DNA of 64,000 bases from JAPPHA01 sp963662705 (GCA_963662705.2 OY759767.1:1612001-1676000); one strand, 5' to 3'. Positions 17,330-27,849 are shown, counted from the first letter of the stretch. The notes: generated by a model not told the origin, from the letters alone. A program made the numbers and translations.

Positions 17330-19684
17330 ATGCTCTTTGGACTCGACGGCGTGGAAATCGGCCTCATCGTGGTCTTTTCCTGTCTGTTCGCGGGAATCAT
17401 GTCGGGCTTTCCTGTCGCGTTCGCCATCGGCGGGTCTGCCATCATTGCATTCGGCATCCTGGCTCTGCTCGACGAAACGGGAATCCTGACCCGGAATGTC
17501 ATCGACACCTCCAGCGCAGCATACAAGGCCTTGCGGGGGGACGGCGTGTCGGCATACGACATCTCCCATTTCCGATACCCGGATCTTCCGATGGTCACGG
17601 TGTCGCTGTTTGAGGGTGGCTGGGAACAGGCGGTCACGCGAAACCTGTCCTTCATCGTCAACCGCATGAACGAACGTGTCATCGCCGGACAGTCGATCGA
17701 AACCCTGCTGGCAGTGCTCATGTTCGTGCTGATGGGAATCACGCTTGAGCGTTCAAAGATCGCCAACGACCTTCTGACCACAATGGCACGGGTTTTCGGA
17801 CCCCTTCCCGGCGGGCTCGCCGTTTCGGTGGTTGTCGTTGGGGCGTTCCTTGCCGCGTCGACGGGAATCGTTGGCGCAACTGTGGTGACCATGGGCCTGC
17901 TGTCGCTTCCAACGATGCTCAGGAACAATTACTCCCCGGAACTCGCGACCGGGGTCATCACGGCATCCGGAACTCTTGGTCAAATCATACCTCCGTCGAT
18001 CGTTATCGTCCTCCTAGGGACCCTGGCCGGTGACCTGTATTCGACGGCACAGGAAGAACGGGCAAGTTCCGTTGGTTGCTCGGATGCGCTGACCTACCTA
18101 GGCGAAGCGGCTGTCGTGTCGGTCGGAACGCTGTTTCAGGCGGCCATTCTTCCCGGCATCATGCTTGCCTTTCTTTATGCGGCCTATGCGTTCGGATATG
18201 CATTGTTCAATCCGTCAAAAGCGCCGCCGGTCCAGTCCGGTGATCTTTCGGGACAGAAAGTCTCGGCGCGCCACGCGGTGACCTGGTTCGCACTCGTCCC
18301 TGCCGGAATCATTGCGTTCGCCATTGCGAGCAATGCGGTCAGGCTCTCGGGAGACCAGGACATCACCGTCGCATCGGTTGCGGACGGAGGTGCACAGGCA
18401 GTCCTGAGAACAAATGTTTCCGATGATTGCCGGTCGGCCATGATCGATCTTCATGGCCAGGAAAAGTGGGACGAAGCGATCGCCCAGCAGGCGAAAATCG
18501 ATTCCGGTGAGATGAGAACGGAGGCAGTTGCGCTTTCCGAAGAGGAAATCGCGGCGGCCCGGGCGGAAAAAATCGCAAATGCTGCGCCGATCGGGTCGGG
18601 AATCCTTGTCGGGTTCGTGATTCTTTCCCTGATCATGACGACGGGGCAGGGTGTCAGGACCGGGCAGGACAAGCGGCCCCTCATCATCGGCGGTGGCGGT
18701 GTATTGCTTGCGCTGGCGATCGACTTTTTCCTGGTCAAGCCGACGACCTCACCGGGAGTTACGACATTGCTACTCGCGGTTCCTGCAATCCTCGCGATCT
18801 ACGGGTGCCGGGACGCGGCCATGGCTCTGGTCGGCAACGAACTGTTCAGGGTTGTGTTCCCCCCGCTTGTCCTGATCGTCGCGGTCCTCGGGTCGATACT
18901 TGGAGGAATCACCAATCCGACACCGGCGGCTGCGCTCGGTGCGGGCGGCGCGATCATGCTCGCCGCATACAGAAAGCTCGAGGAGACCGGCCGTAGCGGC
19001 AGGATTGTCCTGATTGCCGCCTTTGCCATGGTCATCATGATCCTGATCGGAATCAACTTTGACCTCCGGGCCAATATCGAAACCGTGACCTTCGAGAATT
19101 GGGTCGCGATCATTCTCGCGCTTGCGAGTTACCACATCGCCCTGGGAGGATTGCTGTACGCGTGCTGGATACTTCTGCGTACGGCAGTTCTCACGCCGGT
19201 CGTGCGTGAAACTGCGAAGGTCACGTCGATGGTTTTCGCGATCCTGATCGGATCGCAGGTCCTGAACCTCGTCGTGATTTCATTTGGTGGAGAACACTAC
19301 ATCCAGGAATTCCTTCGGTCATTCGACCAGGAACTCGTCGTTTTCCTGATTGTCATGCTGGTGTTGTTCATTCTCGGCTTCGTTCTCGATTTCCTGGAGA
19401 TCATCTACATCGTGATCCCGATCGTGGGACCGGTGATCTATGGCGGCACGCTGGATCCCAAGTGGGTCACGATCATGGTTGCGGTCAATCTCCAGACGAG
19501 TTTTCTGACGCCCCCGTTTGGATTTGCGCTGTTTTATCTTCGCGGGGTTGCGCCGAAAAACGTGACGACCGGGCACATTTACCGGGGTGTGGCGCCGTTC
19601 GTGGTGATCCAGGTCGTCGGGCTCACGATCCTCTGGTTTTTCCCCCAGATCGTCACCATCGTACCCAATCTTCTCCCGGCCTGA
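17330..19684 (+). CDS. TRAP transporter large permease subunit (DctM), extended form
   Basis: This 784-residue membrane protein carries DctM segments: FPVAFAIGGSA near the N-terminus, MGITLERSKIANDLL, STGIVGATVVTMGLLSLPTML and ASGTLGQIIPPSIV, then FLDFLEIIYIVIPIVGPVI and TSFLTPPFGFALFYLRG near the C-terminus. Ordinary DctM is about 430 residues. Here the halves are separated by a soluble, acidic stretch (about residues 340-415) and additional helices. Comparable long forms are known in marine alphaproteobacteria. ATG 17330 follows GAGAGG. The frame is intact, so the extra parts are probably functional rather than a fusion error. Confidence 0.9.
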   Translation: MLFGLDGVEIGLIVVFSCLFAGIMSGFPVAFAIGGSAIIAFGILALLDETGILTRNVIDTSSAAYKALRGDGVSAYDISHFRYPDLPMVTVSLFEGGWEQAVTRNLSFIVNRMNERVIAGQSIETLLAVLMFVLMGITLERSKIANDLLTTMARVFGPLPGGLAVSVVVVGAFLAASTGIVGATVVTMGLLSLPTMLRNNYSPELATGVITASGTLGQIIPPSIVIVLLGTLAGDLYSTAQEERASSVGCSDALTYLGEAAVVSVGTLFQAAILPGIMLAFLYAAYAFGYALFNPSKAPPVQSGDLSGQKVSARHAVTWFALVPAGIIAFAIASNAVRLSGDQDITVASVADGGAQAVLRTNVSDDCRSAMIDLHGQEKWDEAIAQQAKIDSGEMRTEAVALSEEEIAAARAEKIANAAPIGSGILVGFVILSLIMTTGQGVRTGQDKRPLIIGGGGVLLALAIDFFLVKPTTSPGVTTLLLAVPAILAIYGCRDAAMALVGNELFRVVFPPLVLIVAVLGSILGGITNPTPAAALGAGGAIMLAAYRKLEETGRSGRIVLIAAFAMVIMILIGINFDLRANIETVTFENWVAIILALASYHIALGGLLYACWILLRTAVLTPVVRETAKVTSMVFAILIGSQVLNLVVISFGGEHYIQEFLRSFDQELVVFLIVMLVLFILGFVLDFLEIIYIVIPIVGPVIYGGTLDPKWVTIMVAVNLQTSFLTPPFGFALFYLRGVAPKNVTTGHIYRGVAPFVVIQVVGLTILWFFPQIVTIVPNLLPA

Positions 19685-19793
19685 TCCACAGGGCGCCAGG
19701 CTGGTGCTGCCTTCCCGGCAACGCGCCGCGAGCGGCGATAAGCTGGGCAGATCGACAGCTTGCGGAAACCGTGCCTGGTGGAGGCCGAAAAAT

Positions 19794-20558
19794 CTATGGC
19801 TTTCGGGTTTCTCCAAGTCCGGGCAGATCCTCCAGGTTTCGCCACCGGTTGGCGATAAAGACCTGAAGACTTGAAAACCGGCCCTTGTAGTCCATCTTCG
19901 GACTGCCCGGCACCCAGTACCCGAGATACACATGGGGAAGGCCGCGTGACCGGGCCAGATAGATGTGATCCAGGATCATGTACGTGCCAAGACTGCGCCT
20001 GCGTGCATGCGGTTCAAAGAATGAATAGACCAGCGACGGACCGTCCGAGAGGATATCGGTGAGACAGGCGGATACGGGTCGCGGCTCGGAATCCCGTTCG
20101 GAAAATTCCGAGTAGACGATCATCCGCGTGTGTTCGGGCGCCTCTTCCATCATCCGGGAAAAATCCGAGAACCTCATGTTCGTCATGCCTCCGCCCTGAT
20201 GCCGAATCTCGAGGTAGCGACGAAACAGATCATACAACTCGGGTGTGCTGCAGGGCCTGGACATTGTTGAGACAAGTCCGCTGTTTCGCTTGAGAATGCG
20301 GCGCTGGCTGCGGCTCGCTGAGAACTCATCCACGCAGATTCGCGTCGACAGGCATGACCTGCAGTTCGGACAGGTCGGACGGTAGAGGATATTCTGGGAC
20401 CTTCGAAACCCGTGTCTCGAAAGAACGTCGTTCATGGCGCCGTTCGTTTCCTCGGGCAAGGTTGTACAGAGTCTCTGCTCGACGAATCCTTCCCTGTACG
20501 GGCAGGGATGAGGCGCGGTCACAAAGAAGCGCGTGTTGATCGGTACCGAGAGTTGCAT
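19794..20558 (-). CDS. bpt: Aspartate/glutamate leucyltransferase (arginyltransferase family)
   Basis: The 254-residue protein has the ATE N-terminal domain with CPYREG, the FRRSQNILYRPTCPNCRSC cysteine box, and the C-terminal GNAT-like domain (PSLVYSFFEP, YLGYWVPGSPKMDYKGRF). Bpt transfers leucine to N-terminal Asp/Glu of proteins, marking them for ClpS/ClpAP degradation. Length is typical. It is transcribed alone, convergent with the TRAP operon. ATG 20558 begins MQLSVPINTRFFVT. Confidence 0.92.
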   Translation of the reverse strand: MQLSVPINTRFFVTAPHPCPYREGFVEQRLCTTLPEETNGAMNDVLSRHGFRRSQNILYRPTCPNCRSCLSTRICVDEFSASRSQRRILKRNSGLVSTMSRPCSTPELYDLFRRYLEIRHQGGGMTNMRFSDFSRMMEEAPEHTRMIVYSEFSERDSEPRPVSACLTDILSDGPSLVYSFFEPHARRRSLGTYMILDHIYLARSRGLPHVYLGYWVPGSPKMDYKGRFSSLQVFIANRWRNLEDLPGLGETRKP

Positions 20559-20710
20559 GCCCCGTACTCAGGTCGTGTCTTCCCGGAGAGTATCAATCAG
20601 TCGGGGATTCAACAACCACGGTGATTCCCGGCCGGACTTCAGGACGATTTGCCGGTTCGGTCATGCCCGAAGCAACGCTTGATCAGGGCTCGAAAGGATC
20701 GGACACGCAT

Positions 20711-20734
20711 GCGTTCATGCGTTCATGCGTTCAA
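20711..20734. repeat. Three tandem 8-bp units
   Basis: GCGTTCAT occurs twice in a row and a third time with one mismatch, just beyond the 3' end of the broken enoyl-CoA hydratase gene. No function is evident. Confidence 0.6.
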
Positions 20735-21602
20735 GCGGTCGCGGGAGTGCCGTCATTGTCCAAATCCGCGCATGATCCTCGCGTTCGCAACCAGGTTGCG
20801 AGTCGAACCTGGTGCTTGTCGTCAGTCGTGTTCCTGATCGAAAACCGGACGGCGTTTTCCCGGAATGCGGCAATCCCTTCGGCGAGTTCCGGCGTACCGG
20901 CGACCGCGGCTCCCGCGAGCGAGTCGATGACACGCTCCTTTTCTTCTCCGCCCGCCGCATTGATCATCATCTTTGTGACTTCAACCGCACGTCGCGATCT
21001 GGACGACGAGCTGCGCGCCAGGTTTTCTGCAGCGGAGAGGCCTTTGCCTTGGGGCACTACCGAATCGACGATTCCGAGCCCCAACGCCTCGCCGGCGGCG
21101 AACACTTCCCCGAAGACGGCCATTCGGCGGACCGGTTGGGCACCAAACCTGCGAACCAGGCGTTGTGTTCCCGACCAGCCGGGCACAACTCCAATCCCCG
21201 TTTCCGGTCGCCCGACCAGAACCTGTTCCTCCGCGACCCGGTAGTCGGCGCATGCTGCGAGTTCCAGTCCTCCTCCGAACGCGTCACCGTCAAAGACGGC
21301 GATGACCGGTAAACGCAACTGCGCGACCGCGTCGAAAGCGGTATGGCCTTAGGGGATCCGTTCACGGCTGAACGAGGCGGGAGTCAACCCGCCCCATGCG
21401 CCGATGTCGCCGCCGGCACAGAAGACCGGGCCGGCGCCAAACAGGATGGCCGCGATTGCATCGCTGCCTTCGATCTCGCAACATCGACTACGAAGGCCAC
21501 GGATCATTTCCATGTTCAGGGCGTTTCGCTTCCCGGTCCCGTCAGCCCGAGCCAGGCGATTCCGTCGGCATTTCTCAGTGAGACAAGGGATGTGGCTGTC
21601 AT
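20731..21602 (-). pseudogene. Enoyl-CoA hydratase/isomerase with a frameshift and a stop
   Basis: Crotonase-family blocks are spread over two frames. ATG 21602 reads ATSLVSLRNADGIAWLGL, then near 21535 the frame shifts to KRNALNMEMIRGL ... VFCAGGDIGAWGG. An in-frame TAA at 21349-21351 interrupts before LRLPVIAVFDGDAFGGGLELAACADYR, the oxyanion-hole region. The C-terminal part then stays open past the usual end. The start overlaps the stop of the upstream CoA-transferase remnant (ATGA at 21599-21602), so the two were one operon. Both lesions together make a functional product unlikely. Confidence 0.85.
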
Positions 21603-23145
21603 GGCCGGAGTCCGATCGGCTCCGGCCTGAAAAGGCGTGCGTCCACGACGCGCAATTCATCCGAAACCTTCAATGGTGTACGAGCCTGGTCCAGAATGTC
21701 CTTGCGAGTGTCAATGTCCGGAGCGATCTCGCTCAACAGTAACCCCTCCGGTGTCAGCTTCAGCACGCATCGCTCGGTGACGTATGTCACCTCCTGCCCC
21801 GTCTCGACGGCTCTGGTCCCGGAAAACAAGATCTGGTCAACTATCGGCACGATCTTCGCGATCCTCCCTTCCTGGTCAATTCTCACTTTTCCTGCATCGA
21901 CCGACATCTTCGCACCGGCATTGAAGGTCCCCGAAAACACGATGCGGCGCGCGCGCTGTGATGTCGACGAAACCACCTGCGCCATCTGTACGGTGGGGCG
22001 TAACTGCAAACCTGGACACATTTACCGAACCAACCGCGCCAATCTCGAGAAACGACAGCAGGGATGCGTCGAACGCACCCGCCTGGAAATATGAAAACTG
22101 GTGCGGAGAAGCGACGAAAGCCTCTGCATTGGCGGCGCATCCGAACTTGAACCCCAGCTACGGAATTCCGCCCACGGCGCCCCGCTCGATGACCCGGAAT
22201 ACCGAACCATGGTGTCCCTCTTCAAGAAACACCCTCGGAACATTGGCCGGCACGCCAAAGGCGATGTTGACGATCCACGCCTTTCGAAGTTCCTGCGCGA
22301 CCCGGCGGGCAATCACCTTCTGGATGCCGAAATCCAACATGCTGAAGCCGTCTAGGGGCCGGATGATCTCGCCTGATGTTGCAGGGTCGCAGGGTGTCGC
22401 CGTGGTCTGCAACATGCCGGGTGTCTCGACGACGTGATCGACGAGAACTCCGGGAACGTGAACGTCATGGGCTCGAATCGAACCTTTGGCGGCAACTCGT
22501 CGATCCTGCGCGATGACCACGCCCCCGCAGCTTCGGTCCGCCAGCGCCATTTCCATCGCATCGAGATACGCGCCTTCGGCCTCGAAGTCAGAATTCCCGC
22601 TGGTCCGACGAGGTCGCCCTGATCATCGCGACATCGGCGCGAATCACCGGAAAACAGGGCCTGTTCCTACCGTCGAAATGCTCACGCCTGACGATGGGAG
22701 TGGCCCGGGCTGCGTCATTCATTGCGCAGCCGTCCAACTCGGGGTCGACAAATGTGCCCATGCCGACCCTGGTGAGTACGCCTGGCCGCAGGCCCGCCGC
22801 TTCTCGACGCATGTCGAACACGATTCCCGACGGGACATGGTAAGCCGCAGTCTCGTTGTTCATGATCATTTGCCAGGTGAGCGGAGAAACGGCCTTGGTT
22901 GGCCCGGACGGATAGGACCCCACGATGATCCGTGTCAGGAACCCGGGCATGGCGACATGATTCACGCCCTTCGTCGCGAAATATCACCAGTGGCGATCGG
23001 GTGAATGGTCGTTGGGTTGCCAGGCTCTCCCGTAGTCCTGAACATATTGGCCAACTCTTCGAGAACTGCGTCCGGACAACACAGGCCGCTCAAAGTAACT
23101 ATCTGGTTATCTTCTCGTGCCAAGACATGGCGGTTGAATCAAGGG
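21599..23145 (-). pseudogene. Acyl-CoA:acetate/3-ketoacid CoA-transferase (YdiF type), several frameshifts
   Basis: Pieces of one long fused-subunit CoA-transferase lie in order on the minus strand in changing frames: AVLEELANMFRTTGEPGNP near 23060-23000, NHVAMPGFLTRIIVGSYPSG and GVLTRVGMGTFVDPELDG at 22965-22740, AQDRRVAAKGSI and RRVAQELRKAWIVNIAFGVP at 22510-22230, and the C-terminal KMSVDAGKVRIDQEG to the stop at 21599. At least three frame changes are needed to join them. The 5' limit is approximate. Such enzymes activate short acids using acyl-CoA. Confidence 0.82.
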
Positions 23146-23359
23146 GCGTCGCCGACCCGGGTTTTCGTTTCACCCACGGCAATTCCTGCGGCAATCCCGA
23201 TCAATGGGTCGCGGTACCGTTGGTCCATCGGCAACCGGTTGACTGTTCGGGTGGAAGCTATCCCGGATCGGCGATCTTCACCTCCAGGGAATCCGGATCG
23301 AGGAATAGTCGATTTCCCTGACTCTCCGGAGGATTAGGTGCGGGCATTGGCGTCGCTCA
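23146..23359. other. Gene-free remnant region
   Basis: No open gene is supported between the decayed CoA-transferase and the CocE hydrolase. Short frames here do not match a family that I recognise. Confidence 0.3.
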
Positions 23360-25360
23360 TTACATGCCATTCCTTGGTATTTCGTGGTGCCACTCGACTT
23401 CGTGGAAGACTTCATCGCGGTCCCAACAGGTGACGGTCGCCTCCAGAACGAACTTGTCGGCAGTCGCCGTCTGCTTTGCGGTCGTCTTGATCCGGACTTT
23501 CCAGTCGTCGCGTTCGAAGGTCGCGTCCTGGTCCATGGTTGCCGTGGCGCTCAGCGGGTCATCGGGATGAATGCGATAGATCCGATCGGAGATATCGGTC
23601 ATCACGGTGCCGATTTCGTCCAGCCGCACGCGGCCTACGGGGCCAAAGACGCCGCCATCGATGAAAAAGCGGGAAACGTGCTCGCCGGTGGTCAGATCGG
23701 TCTTGATCGAGCGATCCAACGATCCCTCGCGGAGGTTGGAAAATTTCGGCTCGGGTCTGGGACCGGGAACTGGCAAATCCCGGGCGGCGGGCTCGGACGT
23801 CCGACGGACCGGGAGGGACAGGGTGGAGCGCCCGGGTGAGACGTAGAGCGTGACCGGATCGGGTGATGGCCAGAGGATCGGCCAGTAAGCCGACGCAACC
23901 TGCACCATCAACCGGTGACCTGCCGCCAGGCGGTATCCGATCCCGTGCAGCGGTACGCGAACGTGCATGACGTCACCCGGGACAACAGGATCGGGCGCCG
24001 TGTCCGAGTCGCGATGCATCAGGTTGGCAAAGCCGCGACTGATGAGAGTCTGCGCGCCACCCGGAGCTTCGTCCACCAGGAGCGCGGCGACGAACCCCTG
24101 TGGCTTGTCCGCTGCGACCGACAGTGAAACCGTCGGCTGCCCGAGAATGTCGAGCGGCGCCCGCGCGGGCTCCCCGCGGAAGCACAGGGCGCCAGCCGCG
24201 TCGATCCGGCAATCGGCTGGCATGTCGCCCCGAATGGCGAACGAGCACATGTCGCCCCCGGCCGAGCCGAACGTCTGGGGCGAGCAAATGTTCAGGTCCG
24301 GCCCTCGCTCTGCGTTTACGCCGAGAGTGCCGGAGTTCAGATGCCACAGCTTCTCCGCGATATTGGCGGATGGCCAAGTCTCTTCCTCGACCCACGTACC
24401 CGGTCGCTCCGGATGATGCCCGGCAGGCGGGACGCCATCCTGCAGATAGAACCTCAGCGGCGGTTCATCCATCAGGCCGGTGTCGATACCCTTCAGGTGG
24501 TGATCCCAGAACCGGATGACCTCGGCCACGAAGTCCACCTGCGGACCCGGAATGCCGTCGTGTGGATAGAGGTGCGCCCAGGGACCCATCAGGATCTTGA
24601 ACGGGCATTTCAGATGCCTGGCAATGCGAAACGGCGTGTCGCGGAACGAGTCGGCCCAACCGCCGAAAAAGTAGACCGGCACTCCGATGTCGTCGTAGCA
24701 TTCCGAAATCGATCCGTGCCGCCACATTTCGTCATGGGTCTGGTGCTCCAGCCACTGAGCAGGCCAGTAGGTCATCGCCTCGAGCCTCTCGCGCCACATG
24801 TCCCGCCAGCGTTCGCCGACGATCCGGGGATCGGGTGGAAAGGAATTGTAGAGCTGCATGATCGAGCCCCACCAGAAATTATCACCGGCCAGCACGCCGC
24901 CGTAGAAGTGGATGTCTTCCAGCCAGCGGTCGTCGGTGCCCATGACGGGCGCGATCGCCTTGAGCGCCGGTGGCCGCCTCGCCGCGACCTGGAACGAATT
25001 GTACGCTCCCCATGACTTGCCGAACATGCCGACATTGCCGTCACTCCACGGCTGCTCGGCAATCCAGGCGATCACGTCGACGCCGTCCCGAGTTTCAATC
25101 TCGGCGTATTCGTCCAGCATCACGCCTTCGCTGTCTCCCGTGCCCCGCTGATCGACACGGATCGCGGCATAGCCGGCCTCGGCGAAACGCGGGTGCATGC
25201 CCTCGTCGCGCATGCGCGTCCGGTCGCGGCGGCGGTAGGGAATGTACTCGAGGATGCAGGGATCGGGTTCGTCGCGTGCCCCAGCTGGCAGCCAGAGGCG
25301 CGCGGCCAGTTTCGTGCCGTCGGGCATTGGAATCCAGACTGTCTCGATAACTTCGGTCAT
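23360..25360 (-). CDS. CocE/NonD family hydrolase (X-Pro dipeptidyl-peptidase S15 fold)
   Basis: The 666-residue protein has the alpha/beta-hydrolase domain of S15/CocE enzymes, with RVDQRGTGDSEG, nucleophile Ser116 in GMFGKSWGAYNSF, an Asp in FFGGWADSF and a His in LMGPWAHLYPHDG. The C-terminal jelly-roll is also typical (GYRLAAGHRLMVQVASAYWPILWPSPDP). Members hydrolyse esters, amides or peptides, and the substrate is unknown. ATG 25360 is chosen because MTEVIETVWIPMPDGTKLAARLW is the canonical start; the frame upstream to 25792 is not conserved. It is intact in the middle of a decay zone, so it may be under selection. Confidence 0.9.
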   Translation of the reverse strand: MTEVIETVWIPMPDGTKLAARLWLPAGARDEPDPCILEYIPYRRRDRTRMRDEGMHPRFAEAGYAAIRVDQRGTGDSEGVMLDEYAEIETRDGVDVIAWIAEQPWSDGNVGMFGKSWGAYNSFQVAARRPPALKAIAPVMGTDDRWLEDIHFYGGVLAGDNFWWGSIMQLYNSFPPDPRIVGERWRDMWRERLEAMTYWPAQWLEHQTHDEMWRHGSISECYDDIGVPVYFFGGWADSFRDTPFRIARHLKCPFKILMGPWAHLYPHDGIPGPQVDFVAEVIRFWDHHLKGIDTGLMDEPPLRFYLQDGVPPAGHHPERPGTWVEEETWPSANIAEKLWHLNSGTLGVNAERGPDLNICSPQTFGSAGGDMCSFAIRGDMPADCRIDAAGALCFRGEPARAPLDILGQPTVSLSVAADKPQGFVAALLVDEAPGGAQTLISRGFANLMHRDSDTAPDPVVPGDVMHVRVPLHGIGYRLAAGHRLMVQVASAYWPILWPSPDPVTLYVSPGRSTLSLPVRRTSEPAARDLPVPGPRPEPKFSNLREGSLDRSIKTDLTTGEHVSRFFIDGGVFGPVGRVRLDEIGTVMTDISDRIYRIHPDDPLSATATMDQDATFERDDWKVRIKTTAKQTATADKFVLEATVTCWDRDEVFHEVEWHHEIPRNGM

Positions 25361-25806
25361 GCTGTGCCTCTTCTTGCTTCGAGTGGACAATGGCAGGAAA
25401 CCCGGAGGTTCCGGCGAGGATTCAGGCCGGGAAAAAGCCGACCGCGGTCGGCAGCGGCACAAGGACTCCGGGTGTGGAATTCGCATCCCGATGGGTGCGC
25501 CGGGAGAGATGGTACCTCGGCTGGCAGCGCGATGCGGTTGCGGGCCTTTTCGGGATCCGGTTCCGGGTTCGCGGACAACAGGGTTGCGGCGAAAGTTTGT
25601 CGGCTGCGCCGCACGCGTAACCCGAGGAACTGACCTGGCCGGATGACCTGCGGCACGGACAATGTTCGGGAGATACCGGTTATTTCGGGCGCGTAGGCGG
25701 ACTTCCTCTTGAATAAACGCCAGACGACGAACGCGCGCTCTGTTTCGACATCCTGCCTCCCGATGGCGATCTTTGTATCGTTGGTCATGCATGGCTCCGC
25801 ATCGAC

Positions 25807-26535
25807 GTGACGCCCGGCCCGCTGCCCGCGCCGTTTGCCTGTCGAATCTGCGACGCCGCCCCGGACGAGATAGCCGGTCTCGTTCCGAGGACGGTCATCA
25901 ATCTTGGGCTCGATGATGACCTGAACACGGTCCGCGAATTTGCCTCCTGTCAACGATTGCATGAACGAGTCAAGTTCCCGACGTCGGCGCACAGGTTCGC
26001 AGCGGGCCATCGTATCCGCCTGGCGCTCGGTTCTTCGCACTGGCCGTTGATCTGGCCGCCTGGCCGTCCGGCGCGGTCGATAATCTCGACTCGTGTTGCC
26101 AAGCTGTACCTTCCGCTTCAACAGGAAAATTCACGCCTACTGAACAGGCAATTTCCGCCCGCCATGGATATTGCCAACGGGAAGGGATTGCCGATCAGGT
26201 CCGGAGGCCAGCTATGGCGGTGCCTGTCGGATGATCCGCGTGCGCGGCTGCGGAATGCCTGGAATCAACCGGAAATCAGGCTTGAATTCAAGGACATCGA
26301 CGTCGCGTTTACCTTCGAGACAGCTGCGGAATTCGGTTGCCGTGCCGGCGAGGCGGGCCGGGCCACGAGTTCGATCGAGCACAGGATCGAGGTCGAACAC
26401 CCCGACAATCTTGCCTGCATCTCGGGAATGGTTGTCCTGTTCAAATCGCCGGACGGTGCGAAATCGATGGCCGAAAAAACGGTGACGTGGAACGACGTCG
26501 CCGTCGCAACGCTGCGGTCGGAAGCTCTGGAATGA
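25807..26535 (+). pseudogene. Remnant of a second CocE/NonD-type hydrolase (C-terminal part)
   Basis: The plus-strand frame contains HRFAAGHRIRLALGSSHWPL and WPPGRPARSIISTRVAKLYL, which match the C-terminal jelly-roll of CocE proteins and align with GYRLAAGHRLMVQVASAYWP in the intact neighbour. The catalytic domain is absent and the first 60 residues look shifted. The rest, to the stop at 26535, could be the ordinary tail. It is a divergent paralogue, not a recent copy of the neighbour. Confidence 0.65.
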
Positions 26536-26998
26536 TTCGATCAGGTCGGCACGAAGTCGGGTAAAACGGGAACACGAAGGAGAACGGACCCGGCCAAACC
26601 GCAATTTTTGGGCAGGTCAGCCCGGTGCTTTCGGCCGACGTAGACGGAAGGCGTCGTGAAAGGTTGCCATTCGCCGAAATTCCCCTCACAGGGACACCCG
26701 GTCCGGCAGGATCCTTTTAATTCAGCAAACCCGGGTGCGCGCTCCCGTAGCACGGTTCACGCGAAAGTCGCGGACGATGGACCAATTTTTTTCCTCCATC
26801 GTCCGGCGGGTATCGAACTTGATCGCCTTACCATTCCCGGTTTATTCGATATGGGCATCGGGCGGTCGCTGCGTGCGTCGTTCACCGCAATCTCCCCCGT
26901 GTGTCCCCGTTACGCTGTTGACAGATGCCGGGGAGTTGATCGCGTCCGCGACGCGGGTGTACAGAATTTGATTGAGTTGCGCTCAGGGACTAATTGTG
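26536..26998. other. Non-coding stretch before the aldo/keto reductase, with an inverted repeat
   Basis: About 460 bases without a supported gene. It contains a perfect 11-bp inverted repeat at 26771-26781 and 26795-26805. Short frames in this stretch are unlike any family I know. Confidence 0.4.
26771..26805. repeat. Perfect 11-bp inverted repeat with T-rich loop
   Basis: CGGACGATGGA and TCCATCGTCCG flank a 13-base loop with seven T residues. The stem would be stable in RNA from either strand. It lies about 200 bases before the aldo/keto reductase and could be an operator, an RNA hairpin or a relic. Confidence 0.6.
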
Positions 26999-27817
26999 AT
27001 GACGATCTTTTTTGAAAGGAATTTCCAGCGAGGGTTCGGTACGTTCCCGTTGACCGGAAACGAGCTGAAAACGGCTGTCACGGCTGCGGTCGAGGTTGGC
27101 TACCGCGCATTCGATACGGCCCAGATGTACCGGAACGAGGCCGACACTGGCGCGGCGCTGAAGGCGACCGGCGTTCCGCGAGGCGAGTTCTGCATCACGA
27201 CAAAGGTGCATCCGGACAATTTCGGCGAAAACCGGTTCCTGGCGTCCGTCGAGCAAAGCCTGACCGCGTTGCAGGTTGACCAGGTCGATGTCCTACTTCT
27301 GCATTGGCCTCCGATCGGAGGAAATGTGGCCCCGTCACTTCGCCTGCTGCAGCAAGCTCTTGAACGGGGGCTGACGCGAAACATCGGCGTTTCGAACTAC
27401 ACGGTCGCCATGATGAACGAGGCCGTGGCCGTCGTCGACGTACCGATCGTGACCAACCAGGTGGAGTTTCACCCTTTGCTCGACCAGAGCAGGTTGCTTG
27501 CCGGCGCCAGCAAAGCGGGAATCCCGTTGTCGTCGTATTGTTCGGTTGCGCGCGGCCTGGTCCTGAAGTCTCCCGAACTCGCGGAAATCGGTGCATCCTA
27601 CGGCAAGTCGGCAGCCCAGATCGCGCTCCGGTGGATTTTTCAAAAAGGTATCAGTATCAACGTGATGTCATCGAATCCGGCAAATATCCGGGCGAATTTC
27701 GACATCGTGGACTTTTGCCTCAGCTGCGTCGACATGGCGAGGATCGAAAGGCTTTCGAAACGAAACCACAGGATCGTCCATGTAGATGCCTCGCCGTGGG
27801 CGCCCGATTGGGACTGA
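26999..27817 (+). CDS. Aldo/keto reductase
   Basis: This 272-residue TIM-barrel NADPH reductase has the full catalytic tetrad: Asp39 and Tyr44 (AFDTAQMYRNE), Lys69 (ITTKVHP) and His102 (LLHWPP). NIGVSNYTV and the C-terminal cofactor segment are also present. It resembles DkgB/AKR5-type reductases that act on sugar-derived or simple aldehydes. ATG 26999 is preferred over an upstream frame opening at 26972, although the ribosome-binding site is weak. It stands alone between decayed genes. Confidence 0.88.
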   Translation: MTIFFERNFQRGFGTFPLTGNELKTAVTAAVEVGYRAFDTAQMYRNEADTGAALKATGVPRGEFCITTKVHPDNFGENRFLASVEQSLTALQVDQVDVLLLHWPPIGGNVAPSLRLLQQALERGLTRNIGVSNYTVAMMNEAVAVVDVPIVTNQVEFHPLLDQSRLLAGASKAGIPLSSYCSVARGLVLKSPELAEIGASYGKSAAQIALRWIFQKGISINVMSSNPANIRANFDIVDFCLSCVDMARIERLSKRNHRIVHVDASPWAPDWD

Positions 27818-27849
27818 CTTTCGGAGGGTCCCCGGTTCACGTTCCTACT

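Noticed and set aside
25357..26121. A 254-codon minus-strand frame
   Set aside because: It overlaps the start of the CocE gene and the relic on the opposite strand and has no recognisable domain.
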